Assembly (NCBI GenBank): GCA_947629935.1
Contig: CANRFQ010000002.1
Coordinates: forward strand, 1-64,000
Source: an uncultured Bacilli bacterium
GTDB taxonomy: Bacteria > Bacillota_I > Bacilli_A > RF39 > UBA660
DNA length: 64,000 nt
Reading direction: 5' to 3'
Position numbers and translations under genes: made by a program
Notes under the pieces: model-generated
The model's input: only the letters and a program-made list of their open reading frames with translations
Database searches by the model: none
What the model was told of the DNA's origin: nothing
Part shown: positions 53,224 through 62,359 of the stretch, piece after piece
How the letters are laid out: every line of letters begins with the position of its first letter
Numbering within the stretch: the stretch's first letter is position 1

Positions 53224-54189
53224 CTAAAATTGATTATATTTTTTACTTAGTTGTTTAATCAAAGCATTATATGGCTCTTCTTGTGAAGTAATGTGTTCAT
53301 GTCTTAATCTTCTTATATTAAAAATTAAAGTGTTTAAAAATTCGATTTGTTCATTCTCAGGTAGATTATCTATATGTTTTCTTATATTTTTACCAATAAA
53401 TGAGATATCGTTATTAATTACTTTTTCCTTATTTCTGAGATATTCGTCAATATCAACAACATAATAGCTTTTCAATATTTCAATATCATTTTGTAATTCT
53501 TGGGAATAAACTAATTTTTCCTCTTCATTTATAGAATATTGATAATCATAATAAAAGCCACAACTTTCGATAATATACATCATATTTTGCATTTTTTGTT
53601 CTGTTGAAGATAAAGAAAAATTGGGTACTTCATTGTAAAATGAATTATATATTTCAATAAGATTTCGTTTATTGTGTAAAGGTATATAGCTAACTTCTTG
53701 TATATCAAAAAAATCTTTTAAAGACGTATACTGAATTTCTTGCATTTTTAAAAAATCTTTTAAAATTGATTTAATTTTTAAATTTACATGAGAATAATTA
53801 GAATTATTTTGATAATACTTTCTATTAATTTTAGTATTTATATTATAATTATCATTCTCAATTCTTAAAATCTCTTGATTATTTTCTTTAATAATATAGC
53901 TAAAATTTACTAGTTTATCTTGATCGAATGCTACTGTACTATGCAAATTTTCCGTATTTAATATTATATTAAAAAATGTTAAATTATAATCTCTAAAGAT
54001 TGATTTAATCCATAAAATAATGTTTGCTAAATTAACTGAAGAATTAACATTACTAAGAAGATTATCAAAGTAGCTCAATCTATTTTCTTTATCTTCTTGC
54101 CTAATGTCTATATTTTCATCGTATGCTATACATACTTTAATTTTTGTATTTTTATCTTCTAAATTATAACTTTTATCAAGTAAAATCAT
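53224..54189 (-). CDS. Hypothetical protein, tandem paralogue A
   Basis: The 321-residue protein is the longer of the two paralogues. Compared with B it has an extra short repeat of the IQYTSLKDFF / VSYIPLHNKR segment near residues 150-180, which looks like an internal duplication. No signal peptide or membrane segment. Start ATG 54189 follows a strong GCAGGAGGGTTTTATT. It starts 26 bp after mnmA on the same strand, and TGATAAAAT in the gap could be a -10 box. Function unknown. Confidence 0.68.
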   Translation of the reverse strand: MILLDKSYNLEDKNTKIKVCIAYDENIDIRQEDKENRLSYFDNLLSNVNSSVNLANIILWIKSIFRDYNLTFFNIILNTENLHSTVAFDQDKLVNFSYIIKENNQEILRIENDNYNINTKINRKYYQNNSNYSHVNLKIKSILKDFLKMQEIQYTSLKDFFDIQEVSYIPLHNKRNLIEIYNSFYNEVPNFSLSSTEQKMQNMMYIIESCGFYYDYQYSINEEEKLVYSQELQNDIEILKSYYVVDIDEYLRNKEKVINNDISFIGKNIRKHIDNLPENEQIEFLNTLIFNIRRLRHEHITSQEEPYNALIKQLSKKYNQF

Positions 54190-54215
54190 AATAAAACCCT
54201 CCTGCTAAAATTTTA

Positions 54216-55322
54216 TCATAAATACCAAAGTTTTTCATTATTTTTATATATTTCTTTAATAATGCCACTTCCTAAACATTGTTCTCCTAAATATAGGACA
54301 CATGCTTGACCAGGAGTTACCGCTTTAGCTCTTCCACTATAAGAGACCATTGCCATGTTATTTTCTAAATATTCGATAGCTACAGCATGATCCGGACCGC
54401 GATAACGGAATTTAGCAGTACAAAATGTTGGAGTCGTCGGAGAAATAAAATTAACGTTTTCAATTAAACAAGCATCGGAATACAAATATTCACTATCATC
54501 GCCAAAACAAACATATAAAACGTTTTTCTCGACATCTTTTCCGCAGACAAAATGTCTTTTTTCATTACCACTTATACCAACATTTCGTCGTTGACCAATA
54601 GTATAATTCATAAGTCCTGTATGGCGCCCAATAACCTCTTTAGTTTCAACATCGATTATATCTCCAGGATTAGGTTTTAAATAATTAGAAATAAATTCTT
54701 GATAATGTCTTTCACCAATAAAACAAATACCAGTCGAATCTTTTTTATGAGCTGTTGTAATATGAATTTCTTCGGCAATTTTTCGAACTTCTGGCTTAGT
54801 TAGTCCCCCAATAGGAAATAATACATCTTTTAGTTGATTAGGTGTTAATTGTGCCAAAAAATAACTTTGATCCTTATTTTGATCTATTCCTCTTAAAAGA
54901 CGATTGCCATAAGTACGTGCATAATGGCCCGTTGCAATATAATCAGCTCCTAACTTGCGCGCCTCTTTAATAAATAAATCAAACTTAATATATTTATTAC
55001 ACATTAAATCAGGATTGGGAGTTCTTCCCTTTTTTAGTTCCTCTAAAAAGTAAGAAAAGACATTGTCCCAATATTCTTTAATAAAATCTACGCGATGTAA
55101 AGGAATATTTAGTTCTTCGCAAACTTTTTTCGCATCATTATAATCTTGTTCCTGCGGACAAATATCATTATTCAAATTAGGATTTCCTAAATTATCATTA
55201 TTAAGAGTGCTATCCCAATTGCGCATAAAAAGACCGATTACTTCATAACCCTCTTTTTTAAGTAAATATGCGGCAACAGAAGAATCAACTCCCCCACTCA
55301 TCCCGATGACAACTTTTTTCAT
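54216..55322 (-). CDS. mnmA: tRNA-uridine 2-thiolase MnmA (TrmU)
   Basis: ATP-dependent enzyme that puts sulfur on C2 of the wobble U34 of Lys, Glu and Gln tRNAs. The 368-residue product has the PP-loop GMSGGVDSSVAAYLLK at the N-terminus, the first catalytic cysteine in NPDLMCNKYIKF, DQSYFLAQL, and the second in DSTGICFIGERHYQEF. The C-terminal barrel has YTIGQRRNVGISG and FRYRGPD. The stop is TGA, direct evidence that TGA is not read as Trp. Its sulfur donor is normally a cysteine desulfurase; SufS here may supply it (inference). Confidence 0.97.
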   Translation of the reverse strand: MKKVVIGMSGGVDSSVAAYLLKKEGYEVIGLFMRNWDSTLNNDNLGNPNLNNDICPQEQDYNDAKKVCEELNIPLHRVDFIKEYWDNVFSYFLEELKKGRTPNPDLMCNKYIKFDLFIKEARKLGADYIATGHYARTYGNRLLRGIDQNKDQSYFLAQLTPNQLKDVLFPIGGLTKPEVRKIAEEIHITTAHKKDSTGICFIGERHYQEFISNYLKPNPGDIIDVETKEVIGRHTGLMNYTIGQRRNVGISGNEKRHFVCGKDVEKNVLYVCFGDDSEYLYSDACLIENVNFISPTTPTFCTAKFRYRGPDHAVAIEYLENNMAMVSYSGRAKAVTPGQACVLYLGEQCLGSGIIKEIYKNNEKLWYL

Positions 55323-55389
55323 TTTTTCACCAACTAACTTGCTAAAATTATATCAAATAGTTATGAAAAAATAAAGGTGCAAGGCTTAT

Positions 55390-56331
55390 CTAAAAACGCT
55401 TAAGAGCTAAAACATTTGGATTATCTTCATCAAAAGTATTAAGATTAAAATTTTGGGAATCCAAATTAAGAGTTATACTGATTTTCTTTAATTCTTCAAA
55501 GATATCTTTAATAACGGCTAAATGAAATGGATTAAACTCTATTTTATTTAGTAAATATGTGATAATATCATAAGTTTCTTTAATATAATTTTCTTGAAAT
55601 TGTCTATCGGTAATATGGACTAAATCTTTAATATTGGCCAAACGGTCGCACAACTTAACAAACATAGCTCTAATAGTCATATCTAACATTTTGGCTTGTA
55701 AGTATTTTGTTTTACCTAATAAATTAATTTTATCATTATTATTTGTAAGTTCTAAAATCATGCTAACAGCCACAGGCGAAAATTGTTTTTGTAACATTTC
55801 TATACTTATATCACTCATTTCTAAAACATCATGCAACATACAACTAACATATACATCATTAATTTCTTGTAAATCCTTTAATGTCTGCATATTAAATAAT
55901 ACTATATAAGAATATGCTAGCTTTAAAACCATTAATGGGTGGTTTATATAAGGCGTTATACCATCTTTTCTAAATTGCCCTGCATGAATATCTTTAGCAA
56001 AATCAATTGCTCTTTTTAAATCATTTGTTAAAAATAAATTAGCTATTTCATATTCATTTTCCATAGTTTTTTTGGGTTCTATATTATAAGTAGTAGCCTC
56101 ATTTAGTTGATCTAAGATGCTTAAATTATAATTATATATTTCCATAATTCTATCCATGTTTCCATAGCGACAGTTTTCTTTAATAGCCTCATCAATATCA
56201 TCATAAACATGAACATACTGCGTGTAATTAGTATATTCCCTTGTATCATACCAAATTATTGCATGCGAATAATTTTTCCCTACTCCTCTTAAAACAGCTT
56301 TTGCTATTTCAGCTTTACTCATTGCCGTCAT
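55390..56331 (-). CDS. HD-domain protein, (p)ppGpp-hydrolase-like
   Basis: The 313-residue product has an N-terminal part of unknown type (1-100). The HD domain has H116 (DIHAGQF), H131 in YINHPLMV, HD at 167-168 (CMLHDVLE), and D229 in KLCDRLANIKD. This is the arrangement of the SpoT/MESH1 family, where these residues bind manganese and hydrolyse the 3'-diphosphate of ppGpp. No synthetase domain is attached. Other HD substrates remain possible. ATG follows AAAGAGGTGATTAC. It precedes mnmA in the same direction with a 68-bp gap. Confidence 0.78.
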   Translation of the reverse strand: MTAMSKAEIAKAVLRGVGKNYSHAIIWYDTREYTNYTQYVHVYDDIDEAIKENCRYGNMDRIMEIYNYNLSILDQLNEATTYNIEPKKTMENEYEIANLFLTNDLKRAIDFAKDIHAGQFRKDGITPYINHPLMVLKLAYSYIVLFNMQTLKDLQEINDVYVSCMLHDVLEMSDISIEMLQKQFSPVAVSMILELTNNNDKINLLGKTKYLQAKMLDMTIRAMFVKLCDRLANIKDLVHITDRQFQENYIKETYDIITYLLNKIEFNPFHLAVIKDIFEELKKISITLNLDSQNFNLNTFDEDNPNVLALKRF

Positions 56332-56420
56332 GTAATCACCTCTTTCTAATTGCAGTATATAATATTTTTTTATATAATAAAAATATATATTGTTTATATT
56401 TAATATAACTGGAGGTTATA

Positions 56421-57302
56421 ATGATAAATTTAGAACTATATAAAATTTTTTATGCCGTTGCCACGGAAGCAAATATAAGTAAAGCTAGTGAAAAGTTACA
56501 TATATCTCAGCCTGCTGTTACAAAACAATTACAAAAATTAGAAGCTATGCTTAATAATCCCTTATTTATTAGAACCAAAAAAGGAGCAATCTTAACTGAA
56601 TTTGGGCAAGACATATTTTTAAAAGTAAAACAAGCTTTAACATTATTAGAAGATGTAGAAATTCAAGCCCATAATTTTTCTAAACTAGAAGTGGGCACAA
56701 TAAAAATAGGTATTAGCACTACTTTAACGCGCAAGTTTCTATTACCCTATATAGAAAAATTTCATCATCTTCATCCTAATATTATTATAGATATTTATAC
56801 TGACCCGACTAAAACACTTTTAGATAAACTTAAAGCCGGGACAATTGATTTAATTATTGGGAAACAGCCTAATCTTTTAGAAAATGATTTAGTTTATGAA
56901 GAACTTGGTATTCTCAACTATCTATTTATAACTAATGAAAAATATTTGCCGGTTCCTCCTAAAATAAACATTAAAGATTTAGAAAAATATCCTATTTTAC
57001 TACCAAAAGAGCCTTCAAGCAGTCGTCAAAGTGCTCTAAATTATTTAAAACAAAGTAATGTTAAAATAATTCCCAAAATGAATATTGCCAGTTCTAATTT
57101 ACTGATAGATTTTGTTAAAATGGGTTTCGGAATTGGTTATGTTACCGATTTATACGTCAAAAACGAGTTACAAAAAAATAATCTCACTATCGTTGATATC
57201 AGCCCTACTCCTCCCAAAATTTCCTTTGGCTTAATTTATTTAAAAAACAATTCGCGCAGTCATATATGTCAAAAATTTATCGACGGTCTTAAACTAAATT
57301 AA
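56421..57302 (+). CDS. LysR-family transcriptional regulator
   Basis: The 293-residue product is of standard LysR length. It has the N-terminal winged helix-turn-helix (EANISKASEKLHISQPAVTKQLQKLEAML, about 15-45) and the substrate-binding domain (about 90-290). KIGISTTLTRKFLLPYIEKF is the usual start of that domain. The effector is unknown. It is divergent from the HD-domain gene at 56331, with a 90-bp shared region that could carry its operator. Start follows ACTGGAGGTTATA. Its stop overlaps the convergent SpoIIM-like gene by 9 bp. Confidence 0.9.
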   Translation: MINLELYKIFYAVATEANISKASEKLHISQPAVTKQLQKLEAMLNNPLFIRTKKGAILTEFGQDIFLKVKQALTLLEDVEIQAHNFSKLEVGTIKIGISTTLTRKFLLPYIEKFHHLHPNIIIDIYTDPTKTLLDKLKAGTIDLIIGKQPNLLENDLVYEELGILNYLFITNEKYLPVPPKINIKDLEKYPILLPKEPSSSRQSALNYLKQSNVKIIPKMNIASSNLLIDFVKMGFGIGYVTDLYVKNELQKNNLTIVDISPTPPKISFGLIYLKNNSRSHICQKFIDGLKLN

Positions 57303-57875
57303 GAATAAAAAGATATTTAATATTTTATTAGCAAAAAAATACAAGAATAAATCATATACTACTATAACCCCAAGAGTAATACCCAATTTTAAAAATAAAT
57401 TTTTTAAATGTAAGTATAAAGAATCATTTTCTTTAAAAATAAGAACTCTAAGTAATTTTTTAGTAATTTTTAAAGCTATATAACTAATATACACTAAGCA
57501 TAAAATAAAAATACATTTACATACCAAAATATGAATTAAACCAAATAAAATTCCTTTTAATTTAAAAGCACTATATAAAGAAGCTAATAAAAAGCCAATA
57601 GATGTACATTCATAAAATAAATAAAATAATATTAAGGGAACACCTATGATTGAATAAGATAAAAAAACTAAGGCAATAATTGTAATTAAATGCGGTAAAA
57701 TCATATTTTGATGGGTAGTTTTTATAGTATCTTTTAAACCCATCATTTTTTCCATAATTACAGTTTTATTTAAATCACTTTGCATGGAAAAATAAATAAT
57801 ACCAAATAAAATACCTAATAATATTAAAGTAATTATTAAAACCTTGGCTGCATTTTTATTCTTCATCCTTTTCAT
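57294..57875 (-). CDS. SpoIIM-like (stage II sporulation protein M family) membrane protein
   Basis: 193 residues from ATG 57875, after TTAGGTGAAAAAT; GTG 57884 is in the ribosome site. It has about five membrane helices (15-35, 60-80, 82-105, 112-140, 165-190). The segments LILFYLFYECTSIGFLLASLY and KGILFGLIHILVCK fit the SpoIIM family (usual: f.G...G.......). In Bacillus SpoIIM is part of the SpoIID-M-P complex in engulfment. No SpoIID or SpoIIP is in the window, so sporulation cannot be concluded. Confidence 0.7.
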   Translation of the reverse strand: MKRMKNKNAAKVLIITLILLGILFGIIYFSMQSDLNKTVIMEKMMGLKDTIKTTHQNMILPHLITIIALVFLSYSIIGVPLILFYLFYECTSIGFLLASLYSAFKLKGILFGLIHILVCKCIFILCLVYISYIALKITKKLLRVLIFKENDSLYLHLKNLFLKLGITLGVIVVYDLFLYFFANKILNIFLFLI

Positions 57876-57950
57876 ATTTTTCACCTAATTAAATATATTT
57901 ACAATGATATAAAAATATGATAAATTTATTTTGTTGAGGTGAAATTTAAA

Positions 57951-58046
57951 ATGAGTAAAAAAGCACAAAAAATAGCCGTATGGTCAATGCTTATCGTAAT
58001 GGTTGTCGGTACCCTTATCGGTATAGCTGCCTATTTATTAAGATAA
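57951..58046 (+). CDS. 31-residue single-span membrane protein (DUF4044-like)
   Basis: ATG 57951 follows GTTGAGGTGAAATTTAAA. The complete frame reads MSKKAQKIAVWSMLIVMVVG and then a membrane stretch, ending AAYLLR before TAA. The short basic start and one membrane helix match the small DUF4044 proteins of Bacillota (basic start, WxM, hydrophobic helix). A bidirectional terminator follows directly. The good ribosome site and terminator argue for a real gene. Function unknown. Confidence 0.65.
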   Translation: MSKKAQKIAVWSMLIVMVVGTLIGIAAYLLR

Positions 58047-58049
58047 AAA

Positions 58050-58075
58050 AATACTAAATTATTGCATTTAGTATT
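58050..58075. terminator. Bidirectional terminator between the 31-residue gene and mscL
   Basis: AATACTAAAT (58050-58059) and ATTTAGTATT (58066-58075) pair perfectly, with T following on the plus strand and T on the minus side (the A-run before it). Confidence 0.8.
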
Positions 58076-58076
58076 T

Positions 58077-58523
58077 TTATTTTTTTGACTTTTCTTTTTT
58101 TAATAAATCTCTAATTTCTTCTAATAACACTGCTTCTTCACTTTTAGTTTTTTCAACTGGTTCTTCTTCCTTTTTTGGCATTATTTTATTAATTACTTTA
58201 ACAATTACAAATATGCATATGGCGATAATTAAAAAATCAATAACATTTTGAATAAAATTACCAATCATGATATTGGCATTACCAAAAGTAATTTTTAAAG
58301 ATGTAAAATCATGACCCCCAATTATTACGCCAATAACAGGCATTAAAATATCACTAACTATTGAAGTAACAATCTTACCAAATGCACCTCCTATAATAAC
58401 ACCAACAGCTAAATCAACTACATTACCTTTGGCAATAAATTCTTTAAATTCATTAATAAATTTATTTCCTTTAATTTTTTTTAAGTTTTCTTTAACATCT
58501 TTTTTTATTTCTTTTTTCTCCAT
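58077..58523 (-). CDS. mscL: Large-conductance mechanosensitive channel MscL
   Basis: Pentameric channel that opens under membrane tension in osmotic downshift. 148 residues from ATG 58523, which follows GTGGAGGAAGTAATA. The core [40 protein letters not shown] is the pore helix TM1 with its Gly/Ala pattern; TM2 is near 95-120 ([20 protein letters not shown]). It has an extra lysine-rich N-terminal segment of about 25 residues before the usual start, and a charged C-terminal helix (EEIRDLLKK). Monocistronic. Confidence 0.93.
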   Translation of the reverse strand: MEKKEIKKDVKENLKKIKGNKFINEFKEFIAKGNVVDLAVGVIIGGAFGKIVTSIVSDILMPVIGVIIGGHDFTSLKITFGNANIMIGNFIQNVIDFLIIAICIFVIVKVINKIMPKKEEEPVEKTKSEEAVLLEEIRDLLKKEKSKK

Positions 58524-58634
58524 TATTACTTCCTCCACTTCTTTAATTATATAAAATTATCTTTCTTTTGTATATATTTTTGAAACTTGGTTTTATTTAA
58601 GTTTTTTGAAGTTTTAGCTATTCGTTAAGCTACT

Positions 58635-59897
58635 TTAGCGAAAATAGCGCCTTGCTTGGGCTTCTATGTTTTTCCGATTTTCATTTTCAACTTTGGTTAA
58701 TCTTTTAATTCTTTCCTTTTCACTTTCTGATTGACCATATTTATTTCTTGCACTTTCCATAAGTTTCACATCAGGAGAATAGGATGCTATCTGTGTTAAA
58801 ATATCCATATTATTTCCTATTTTATTTGTTTCATAAGCTAACATTAATTGTTCTAAAGTATAAAAATTTGGCATGTTGACGATTAAATTAATTAAATCTT
58901 TATTTTGAACAACCCTCTCATCTTTAAAGCAATTAAGTAAAAGACGAGAATGATACCAACCAGCAGCTTTAGAAAAAGACTTTAATAGTTCTTTATTGTT
59001 TCGTAATTTTTCATCTTTTAATGCTTCGTAAATTACCATTAGATACCTAGAAAAAGTCATATTATTTTTCGTTTCTAGGTAAGATAAGGCAACTTTAAAT
59101 ATATATTGGCGAATTTTTTCATCTTTATAACATGGTAAGTCATACATATCCATATAACTACCTGCTGCTTGGCCCTGGTTGTATTTTCTAATTATATACA
59201 TAAGATTTTCTATTTCTTTTTTTATAATTTCTTCATCATCAAAAGAATTTAAAATTTTGTCTATTTTATTATTAAAATTTTTTCTTTGCTCACCTTCTAT
59301 AGAAAAATATTCTTTTAAAAGAAAGGCATTATTAAGTTTCTTATTTTCTAATAATCCTTTTATGGTATCTTCTTCATATTGCAGATAATTACCATGTGAT
59401 AATACATCTAATATTTCCGGATCACTTAAGTAAGAAGAATTTTCAATACAAACGACAAAATAAGTTTGTAAACTTCCTTTAACTGTTCTACAATTAAATA
59501 GCATTTTTTTTAGACTATCGATATCGGAATACATTTCTTGCATTTTCTTTTTATTGTCTTCATTTCGCATCCTAACTCTACTCATACCATAAACTAGAGC
59601 ACTTTTTATACTTGCTGGGGTAGTTTTTACCCATTCGATTAGTTCAGCATCTTGGTTAATCCATTTTTTGTTAAATAATTTAAGATCATTGTCCAAAAAT
59701 GATGTATCATCATTATTAACTAAATAATCATAGATTCCCTTTTTATGCTTAAATTTTTTTATAGATTCTAATAACTCGATATAACTATCTCGCTGAATTT
59801 CTCTTCTATGAGACATATAATCATCATAAAATACATCATAACTTCTTTCTAACTCTTTATCGCCATCGGCTGAAAAATCATATACAATTGATTCCAT
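58635..59897 (-). CDS. Hypothetical helical protein, 420 residues
   Basis: I do not recognise a family. It is mostly helical and charged, cytoplasmic (no signal or membrane segment), with many acidic and lysine residues, and ends in a basic tail (IKRLTKVENENRKNIEAQARRYFR). The middle (150-380) has repeated patterns such as ...DEKLRNNKELLKSF and DERVVQNKDLINLIV, about 40 residues apart, which could be alpha-solenoid repeats. ATG 59897 follows ACGGAGGAAGTAAA. It is 31 bp after the gene at 59929 and is probably in one operon with it. Confidence 0.68.
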   Translation of the reverse strand: MESIVYDFSADGDKELERSYDVFYDDYMSHRREIQRDSYIELLESIKKFKHKKGIYDYLVNNDDTSFLDNDLKLFNKKWINQDAELIEWVKTTPASIKSALVYGMSRVRMRNEDNKKKMQEMYSDIDSLKKMLFNCRTVKGSLQTYFVVCIENSSYLSDPEILDVLSHGNYLQYEEDTIKGLLENKKLNNAFLLKEYFSIEGEQRKNFNNKIDKILNSFDDEEIIKKEIENLMYIIRKYNQGQAAGSYMDMYDLPCYKDEKIRQYIFKVALSYLETKNNMTFSRYLMVIYEALKDEKLRNNKELLKSFSKAAGWYHSRLLLNCFKDERVVQNKDLINLIVNMPNFYTLEQLMLAYETNKIGNNMDILTQIASYSPDVKLMESARNKYGQSESEKERIKRLTKVENENRKNIEAQARRYFR

Positions 59898-59928
59898 TTT
59901 ACTTCCTCCGTATTTTAATTATATCTAA

Positions 59929-60555
59929 TTAACTTGTAATAGTATATGTTTTTTTATAATGACTTTCTAATGAGTCTGGTTTTTCCTCATTTATTCCCCA
60001 ACGTAAGCGAATTTCTAAATATAAATCATTAAAATTATGAAATGTGTTCTTTTTAAACATATTTAATTTTCCATCAAAATCACTATGAAAGATATCTTGG
60101 TAATTATCATTTATTTGTTTGAAATAAGCATAATTATTATATAGTTGCTCTAAAGAAGACTGCAAATTGTCAACAGAAATGCTTCCTGTTATTTCATTAA
60201 TCTGATTATTAATATCTTTTAAAATTTTACAATATTCACTCTTAGCACGTCTAATAATTACTGGTTTAATTTCTGGTAAACTTTGGTACCTATTCCAAGT
60301 GATATCATTCCAAATATTATCAATAATCCTATCGGCTTGTTTAACTAAATGATTAATTTCAATACTGTAAATAACTCCCATTTGTTGTTTAACATTTTTC
60401 AACATATGTTCTATTTTAGTTATTTCTCGTTTTAAATTAACTATTTCTTCAATTTCGTCATTATTATCTTGAGCTATTGCTTTTAAAGCACTTTGATATT
60501 GTTTTAAATAATTAATAATCGTCACAAGCTGGGTTTTAACAACCGCCTCACTCAT
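59929..60555 (-). CDS. Hypothetical coiled-coil protein
   Basis: The 208-residue product is almost wholly helical. Residues 1-75 form a likely coiled coil (VTIINYLKQYQSALKAIAQ... EIVNLKREITKIEHMLKNVKQQ), with a second helical region at 115-165. No known domain, signal or membrane part. ATG 60555 follows AAAGAGGTGGATTATAA. It is 52 bp downstream of trmK and directly before the gene at 58635. Function unknown. Confidence 0.68.
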   Translation of the reverse strand: MSEAVVKTQLVTIINYLKQYQSALKAIAQDNNDEIEEIVNLKREITKIEHMLKNVKQQMGVIYSIEINHLVKQADRIIDNIWNDITWNRYQSLPEIKPVIIRRAKSEYCKILKDINNQINEITGSISVDNLQSSLEQLYNNYAYFKQINDNYQDIFHSDFDGKLNMFKKNTFHNFNDLYLEIRLRWGINEEKPDSLESHYKKTYTITS

Positions 60556-60607
60556 TTATAATCCACCTCTTTATAGTTTTATATCTTATCGCAAATAAAA
60601 AAAATAA

Positions 60608-61267
60608 TCAATTAGAAACTAATATCTTTTTGATTATTTTTATTTGTTTTTTAATTTTCATTCTAATTAATATTTTTAATTTCGGAACTTTGTTTAAAAT
60701 AGTAATATTTTTAGTTAATAAATAATGAAAATAATCTTTACTATCCTTCTTTTTAATTAAAATTGGCCCATACATGAGCTCGGAGTAATTGTATTTATGT
60801 ACTCCTTTTATAAATTCAATTATGACATAGTATTTATTTTTATCTAAAACAACTACTTCCTGCTTTATGATATAGCCTCTACTATTCATTACTTTTCTTA
60901 ATGAAAATAAATCATTATTACTTTGGACAATAATTTTTTCAATATTTTCTAATTTATGCGCGTCAGCTAAAATTTTTAAAATAGTAGATGTTCCCATTCC
61001 AGAAATAACCACAGTATTAAAGCCTTTAACATTTATATTTGTCAGACCATCACTTAAAACTGTCATTATTTTATCTTCCATTTTCTCCTTTTTAATATTT
61101 GCAATGGCATTATTTAAAGCATTTTGATTAATGTCACTAGCTATTAATTTAGCACAGCCTAAATGAGCAAGATAAAGACACAAATATCCATGATCACAGC
61201 CAATATCTATAACATTATCTTTCTTTTTAATTAAAGAAGCAATAGCTTTTAATCTTAAAGAGAGCAT
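60608..61267 (-). CDS. trmK: tRNA (adenine-22-N1)-methyltransferase TrmK
   Basis: Makes m1A22 in tRNA of Gram-positive bacteria. The 219-residue product starts LSLRLKAIASLIKKKDNVIDIGCDHGYLCLYLA, the exact TrmK opening with the SAM loop, followed by KLIASDINQNALNNA and VVISGMGTSTILKILADA. The C-terminal part is helical. Its ATG overlaps the rpoD stop (TAATG). The order dnaG-rpoD-trmK is the standard Bacillota order. Confidence 0.95.
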   Translation of the reverse strand: MLSLRLKAIASLIKKKDNVIDIGCDHGYLCLYLAHLGCAKLIASDINQNALNNAIANIKKEKMEDKIMTVLSDGLTNINVKGFNTVVISGMGTSTILKILADAHKLENIEKIIVQSNNDLFSLRKVMNSRGYIIKQEVVVLDKNKYYVIIEFIKGVHKYNYSELMYGPILIKKKDSKDYFHYLLTKNITILNKVPKLKILIRMKIKKQIKIIKKILVSN

Positions 61268-62358
61268 TAGTCATCACTTAAGAAGTCTTTTAACTTTTTA
61301 GCACGAGAAGGATGTCTTAATTTACGTAAAGCTTTGGCTTCAATTTGACGAATACGTTCACGCGTAACATTAAATCTTTTTCCTACTTCTTCTAGAGTAT
61401 GACTTGTTCCATCAATAAGACCAAATCTTAATTCCAATACTTCTTGTTCTCTTTCTTGTAAAGTCATTAAAACATTTTTTATTTCCTCTTTTAATATTTC
61501 ATTAGTGGCATATTCCTCTGGAGACATGCTATTAATATCTGGTAAAAAGTCTCCTAGGTGAGAATCATCTTCCTCGCCAATTGGTGTCTCCAAAGAAACT
61601 GGATCTTGAGATATTTTAATAACTTCACGAACTTTTTCGACGGTAATACCCATTCTCTTTGCTATCTCTTCTTCAGATGGTTCACGATTTAATTCCAAAG
61701 TCATTTGTCTTTGAATACGTACCATTTTATTAATTGTTTCTACCATATGAACTGGAACACGAATAGTTCGCGCTTGGTCAGCTAAAGCTCGGGTAATAGC
61801 TTGTCTAATCCACCAAGTAGCATAAGTAGAAAACTTATATCCTTTATCATAATCAAATTTCTCAACGGCTTTCATTAGCCCAATATTTCCTTCTTGAATT
61901 AAATCAAGAAATAAAAGACCGCGACCTACATAACGTTTGGCAATAGAAACTACTAAACGTAAATTGGATTCCGCCAATTTGTTTTTAGCCATCTCATCTC
62001 CCGCTGCGGAAGCTATGGATAACTCTCTTTCTTCTTCGGCTGAAAGTAAGCTAATACGGCCAATTTCTTTTAAATACATACGAACGGGATCATTGATATT
62101 GACGTCCTTAGTTATTTCTTCATCATTTAAAATCTCAACTTCATTTTTAGATTTTGAAGAGTCGCCACCTTCCTCATCTTCAGCTATTATTTCAATATTG
62201 TTTTCAACAAAAAAATTATATAAATCATCTAAAGTATCATTATCAACTTCTAGACCTTTTAAAGCATTAGCTAATTCTTCAAAAGTAATATACCCTCTTG
62301 TCTTTCCTAATTTTAATAAATCTTTTTTTCTTTCCTCTAAACTTTTTATTTCTACCAT
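61267..62358 (-). CDS. rpoD: Primary sigma factor SigA (RpoD)
   Basis: House-keeping sigma-70 factor. 363 residues from ATG 62358; GTG 62367 lies in the ribosome site. It has region 1.1 (about 1-80), region 1.2 ([25 protein letters not shown]), and region 2 ([60 protein letters not shown]). Regions 3 and 4 are complete, ending with the -35-reading helix ([32 protein letters not shown]). The promoters listed here fit its TTGACA/TATAAT specificity. It follows dnaG, overlapping trmK. Confidence 0.97.
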   Translation of the reverse strand: MVEIKSLEERKKDLLKLGKTRGYITFEELANALKGLEVDNDTLDDLYNFFVENNIEIIAEDEEGGDSSKSKNEVEILNDEEITKDVNINDPVRMYLKEIGRISLLSAEEERELSIASAAGDEMAKNKLAESNLRLVVSIAKRYVGRGLLFLDLIQEGNIGLMKAVEKFDYDKGYKFSTYATWWIRQAITRALADQARTIRVPVHMVETINKMVRIQRQMTLELNREPSEEEIAKRMGITVEKVREVIKISQDPVSLETPIGEEDDSHLGDFLPDINSMSPEEYATNEILKEEIKNVLMTLQEREQEVLELRFGLIDGTSHTLEEVGKRFNVTRERIRQIEAKALRKLRHPSRAKKLKDFLSDD

Positions 62359-62359
62359 T

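Noticed and set aside
57294-57875. Evidence for sporulation from the SpoIIM-like gene
   Set aside because: The family also occurs in non-sporulating bacteria, and no other engulfment or spore gene is in the window.
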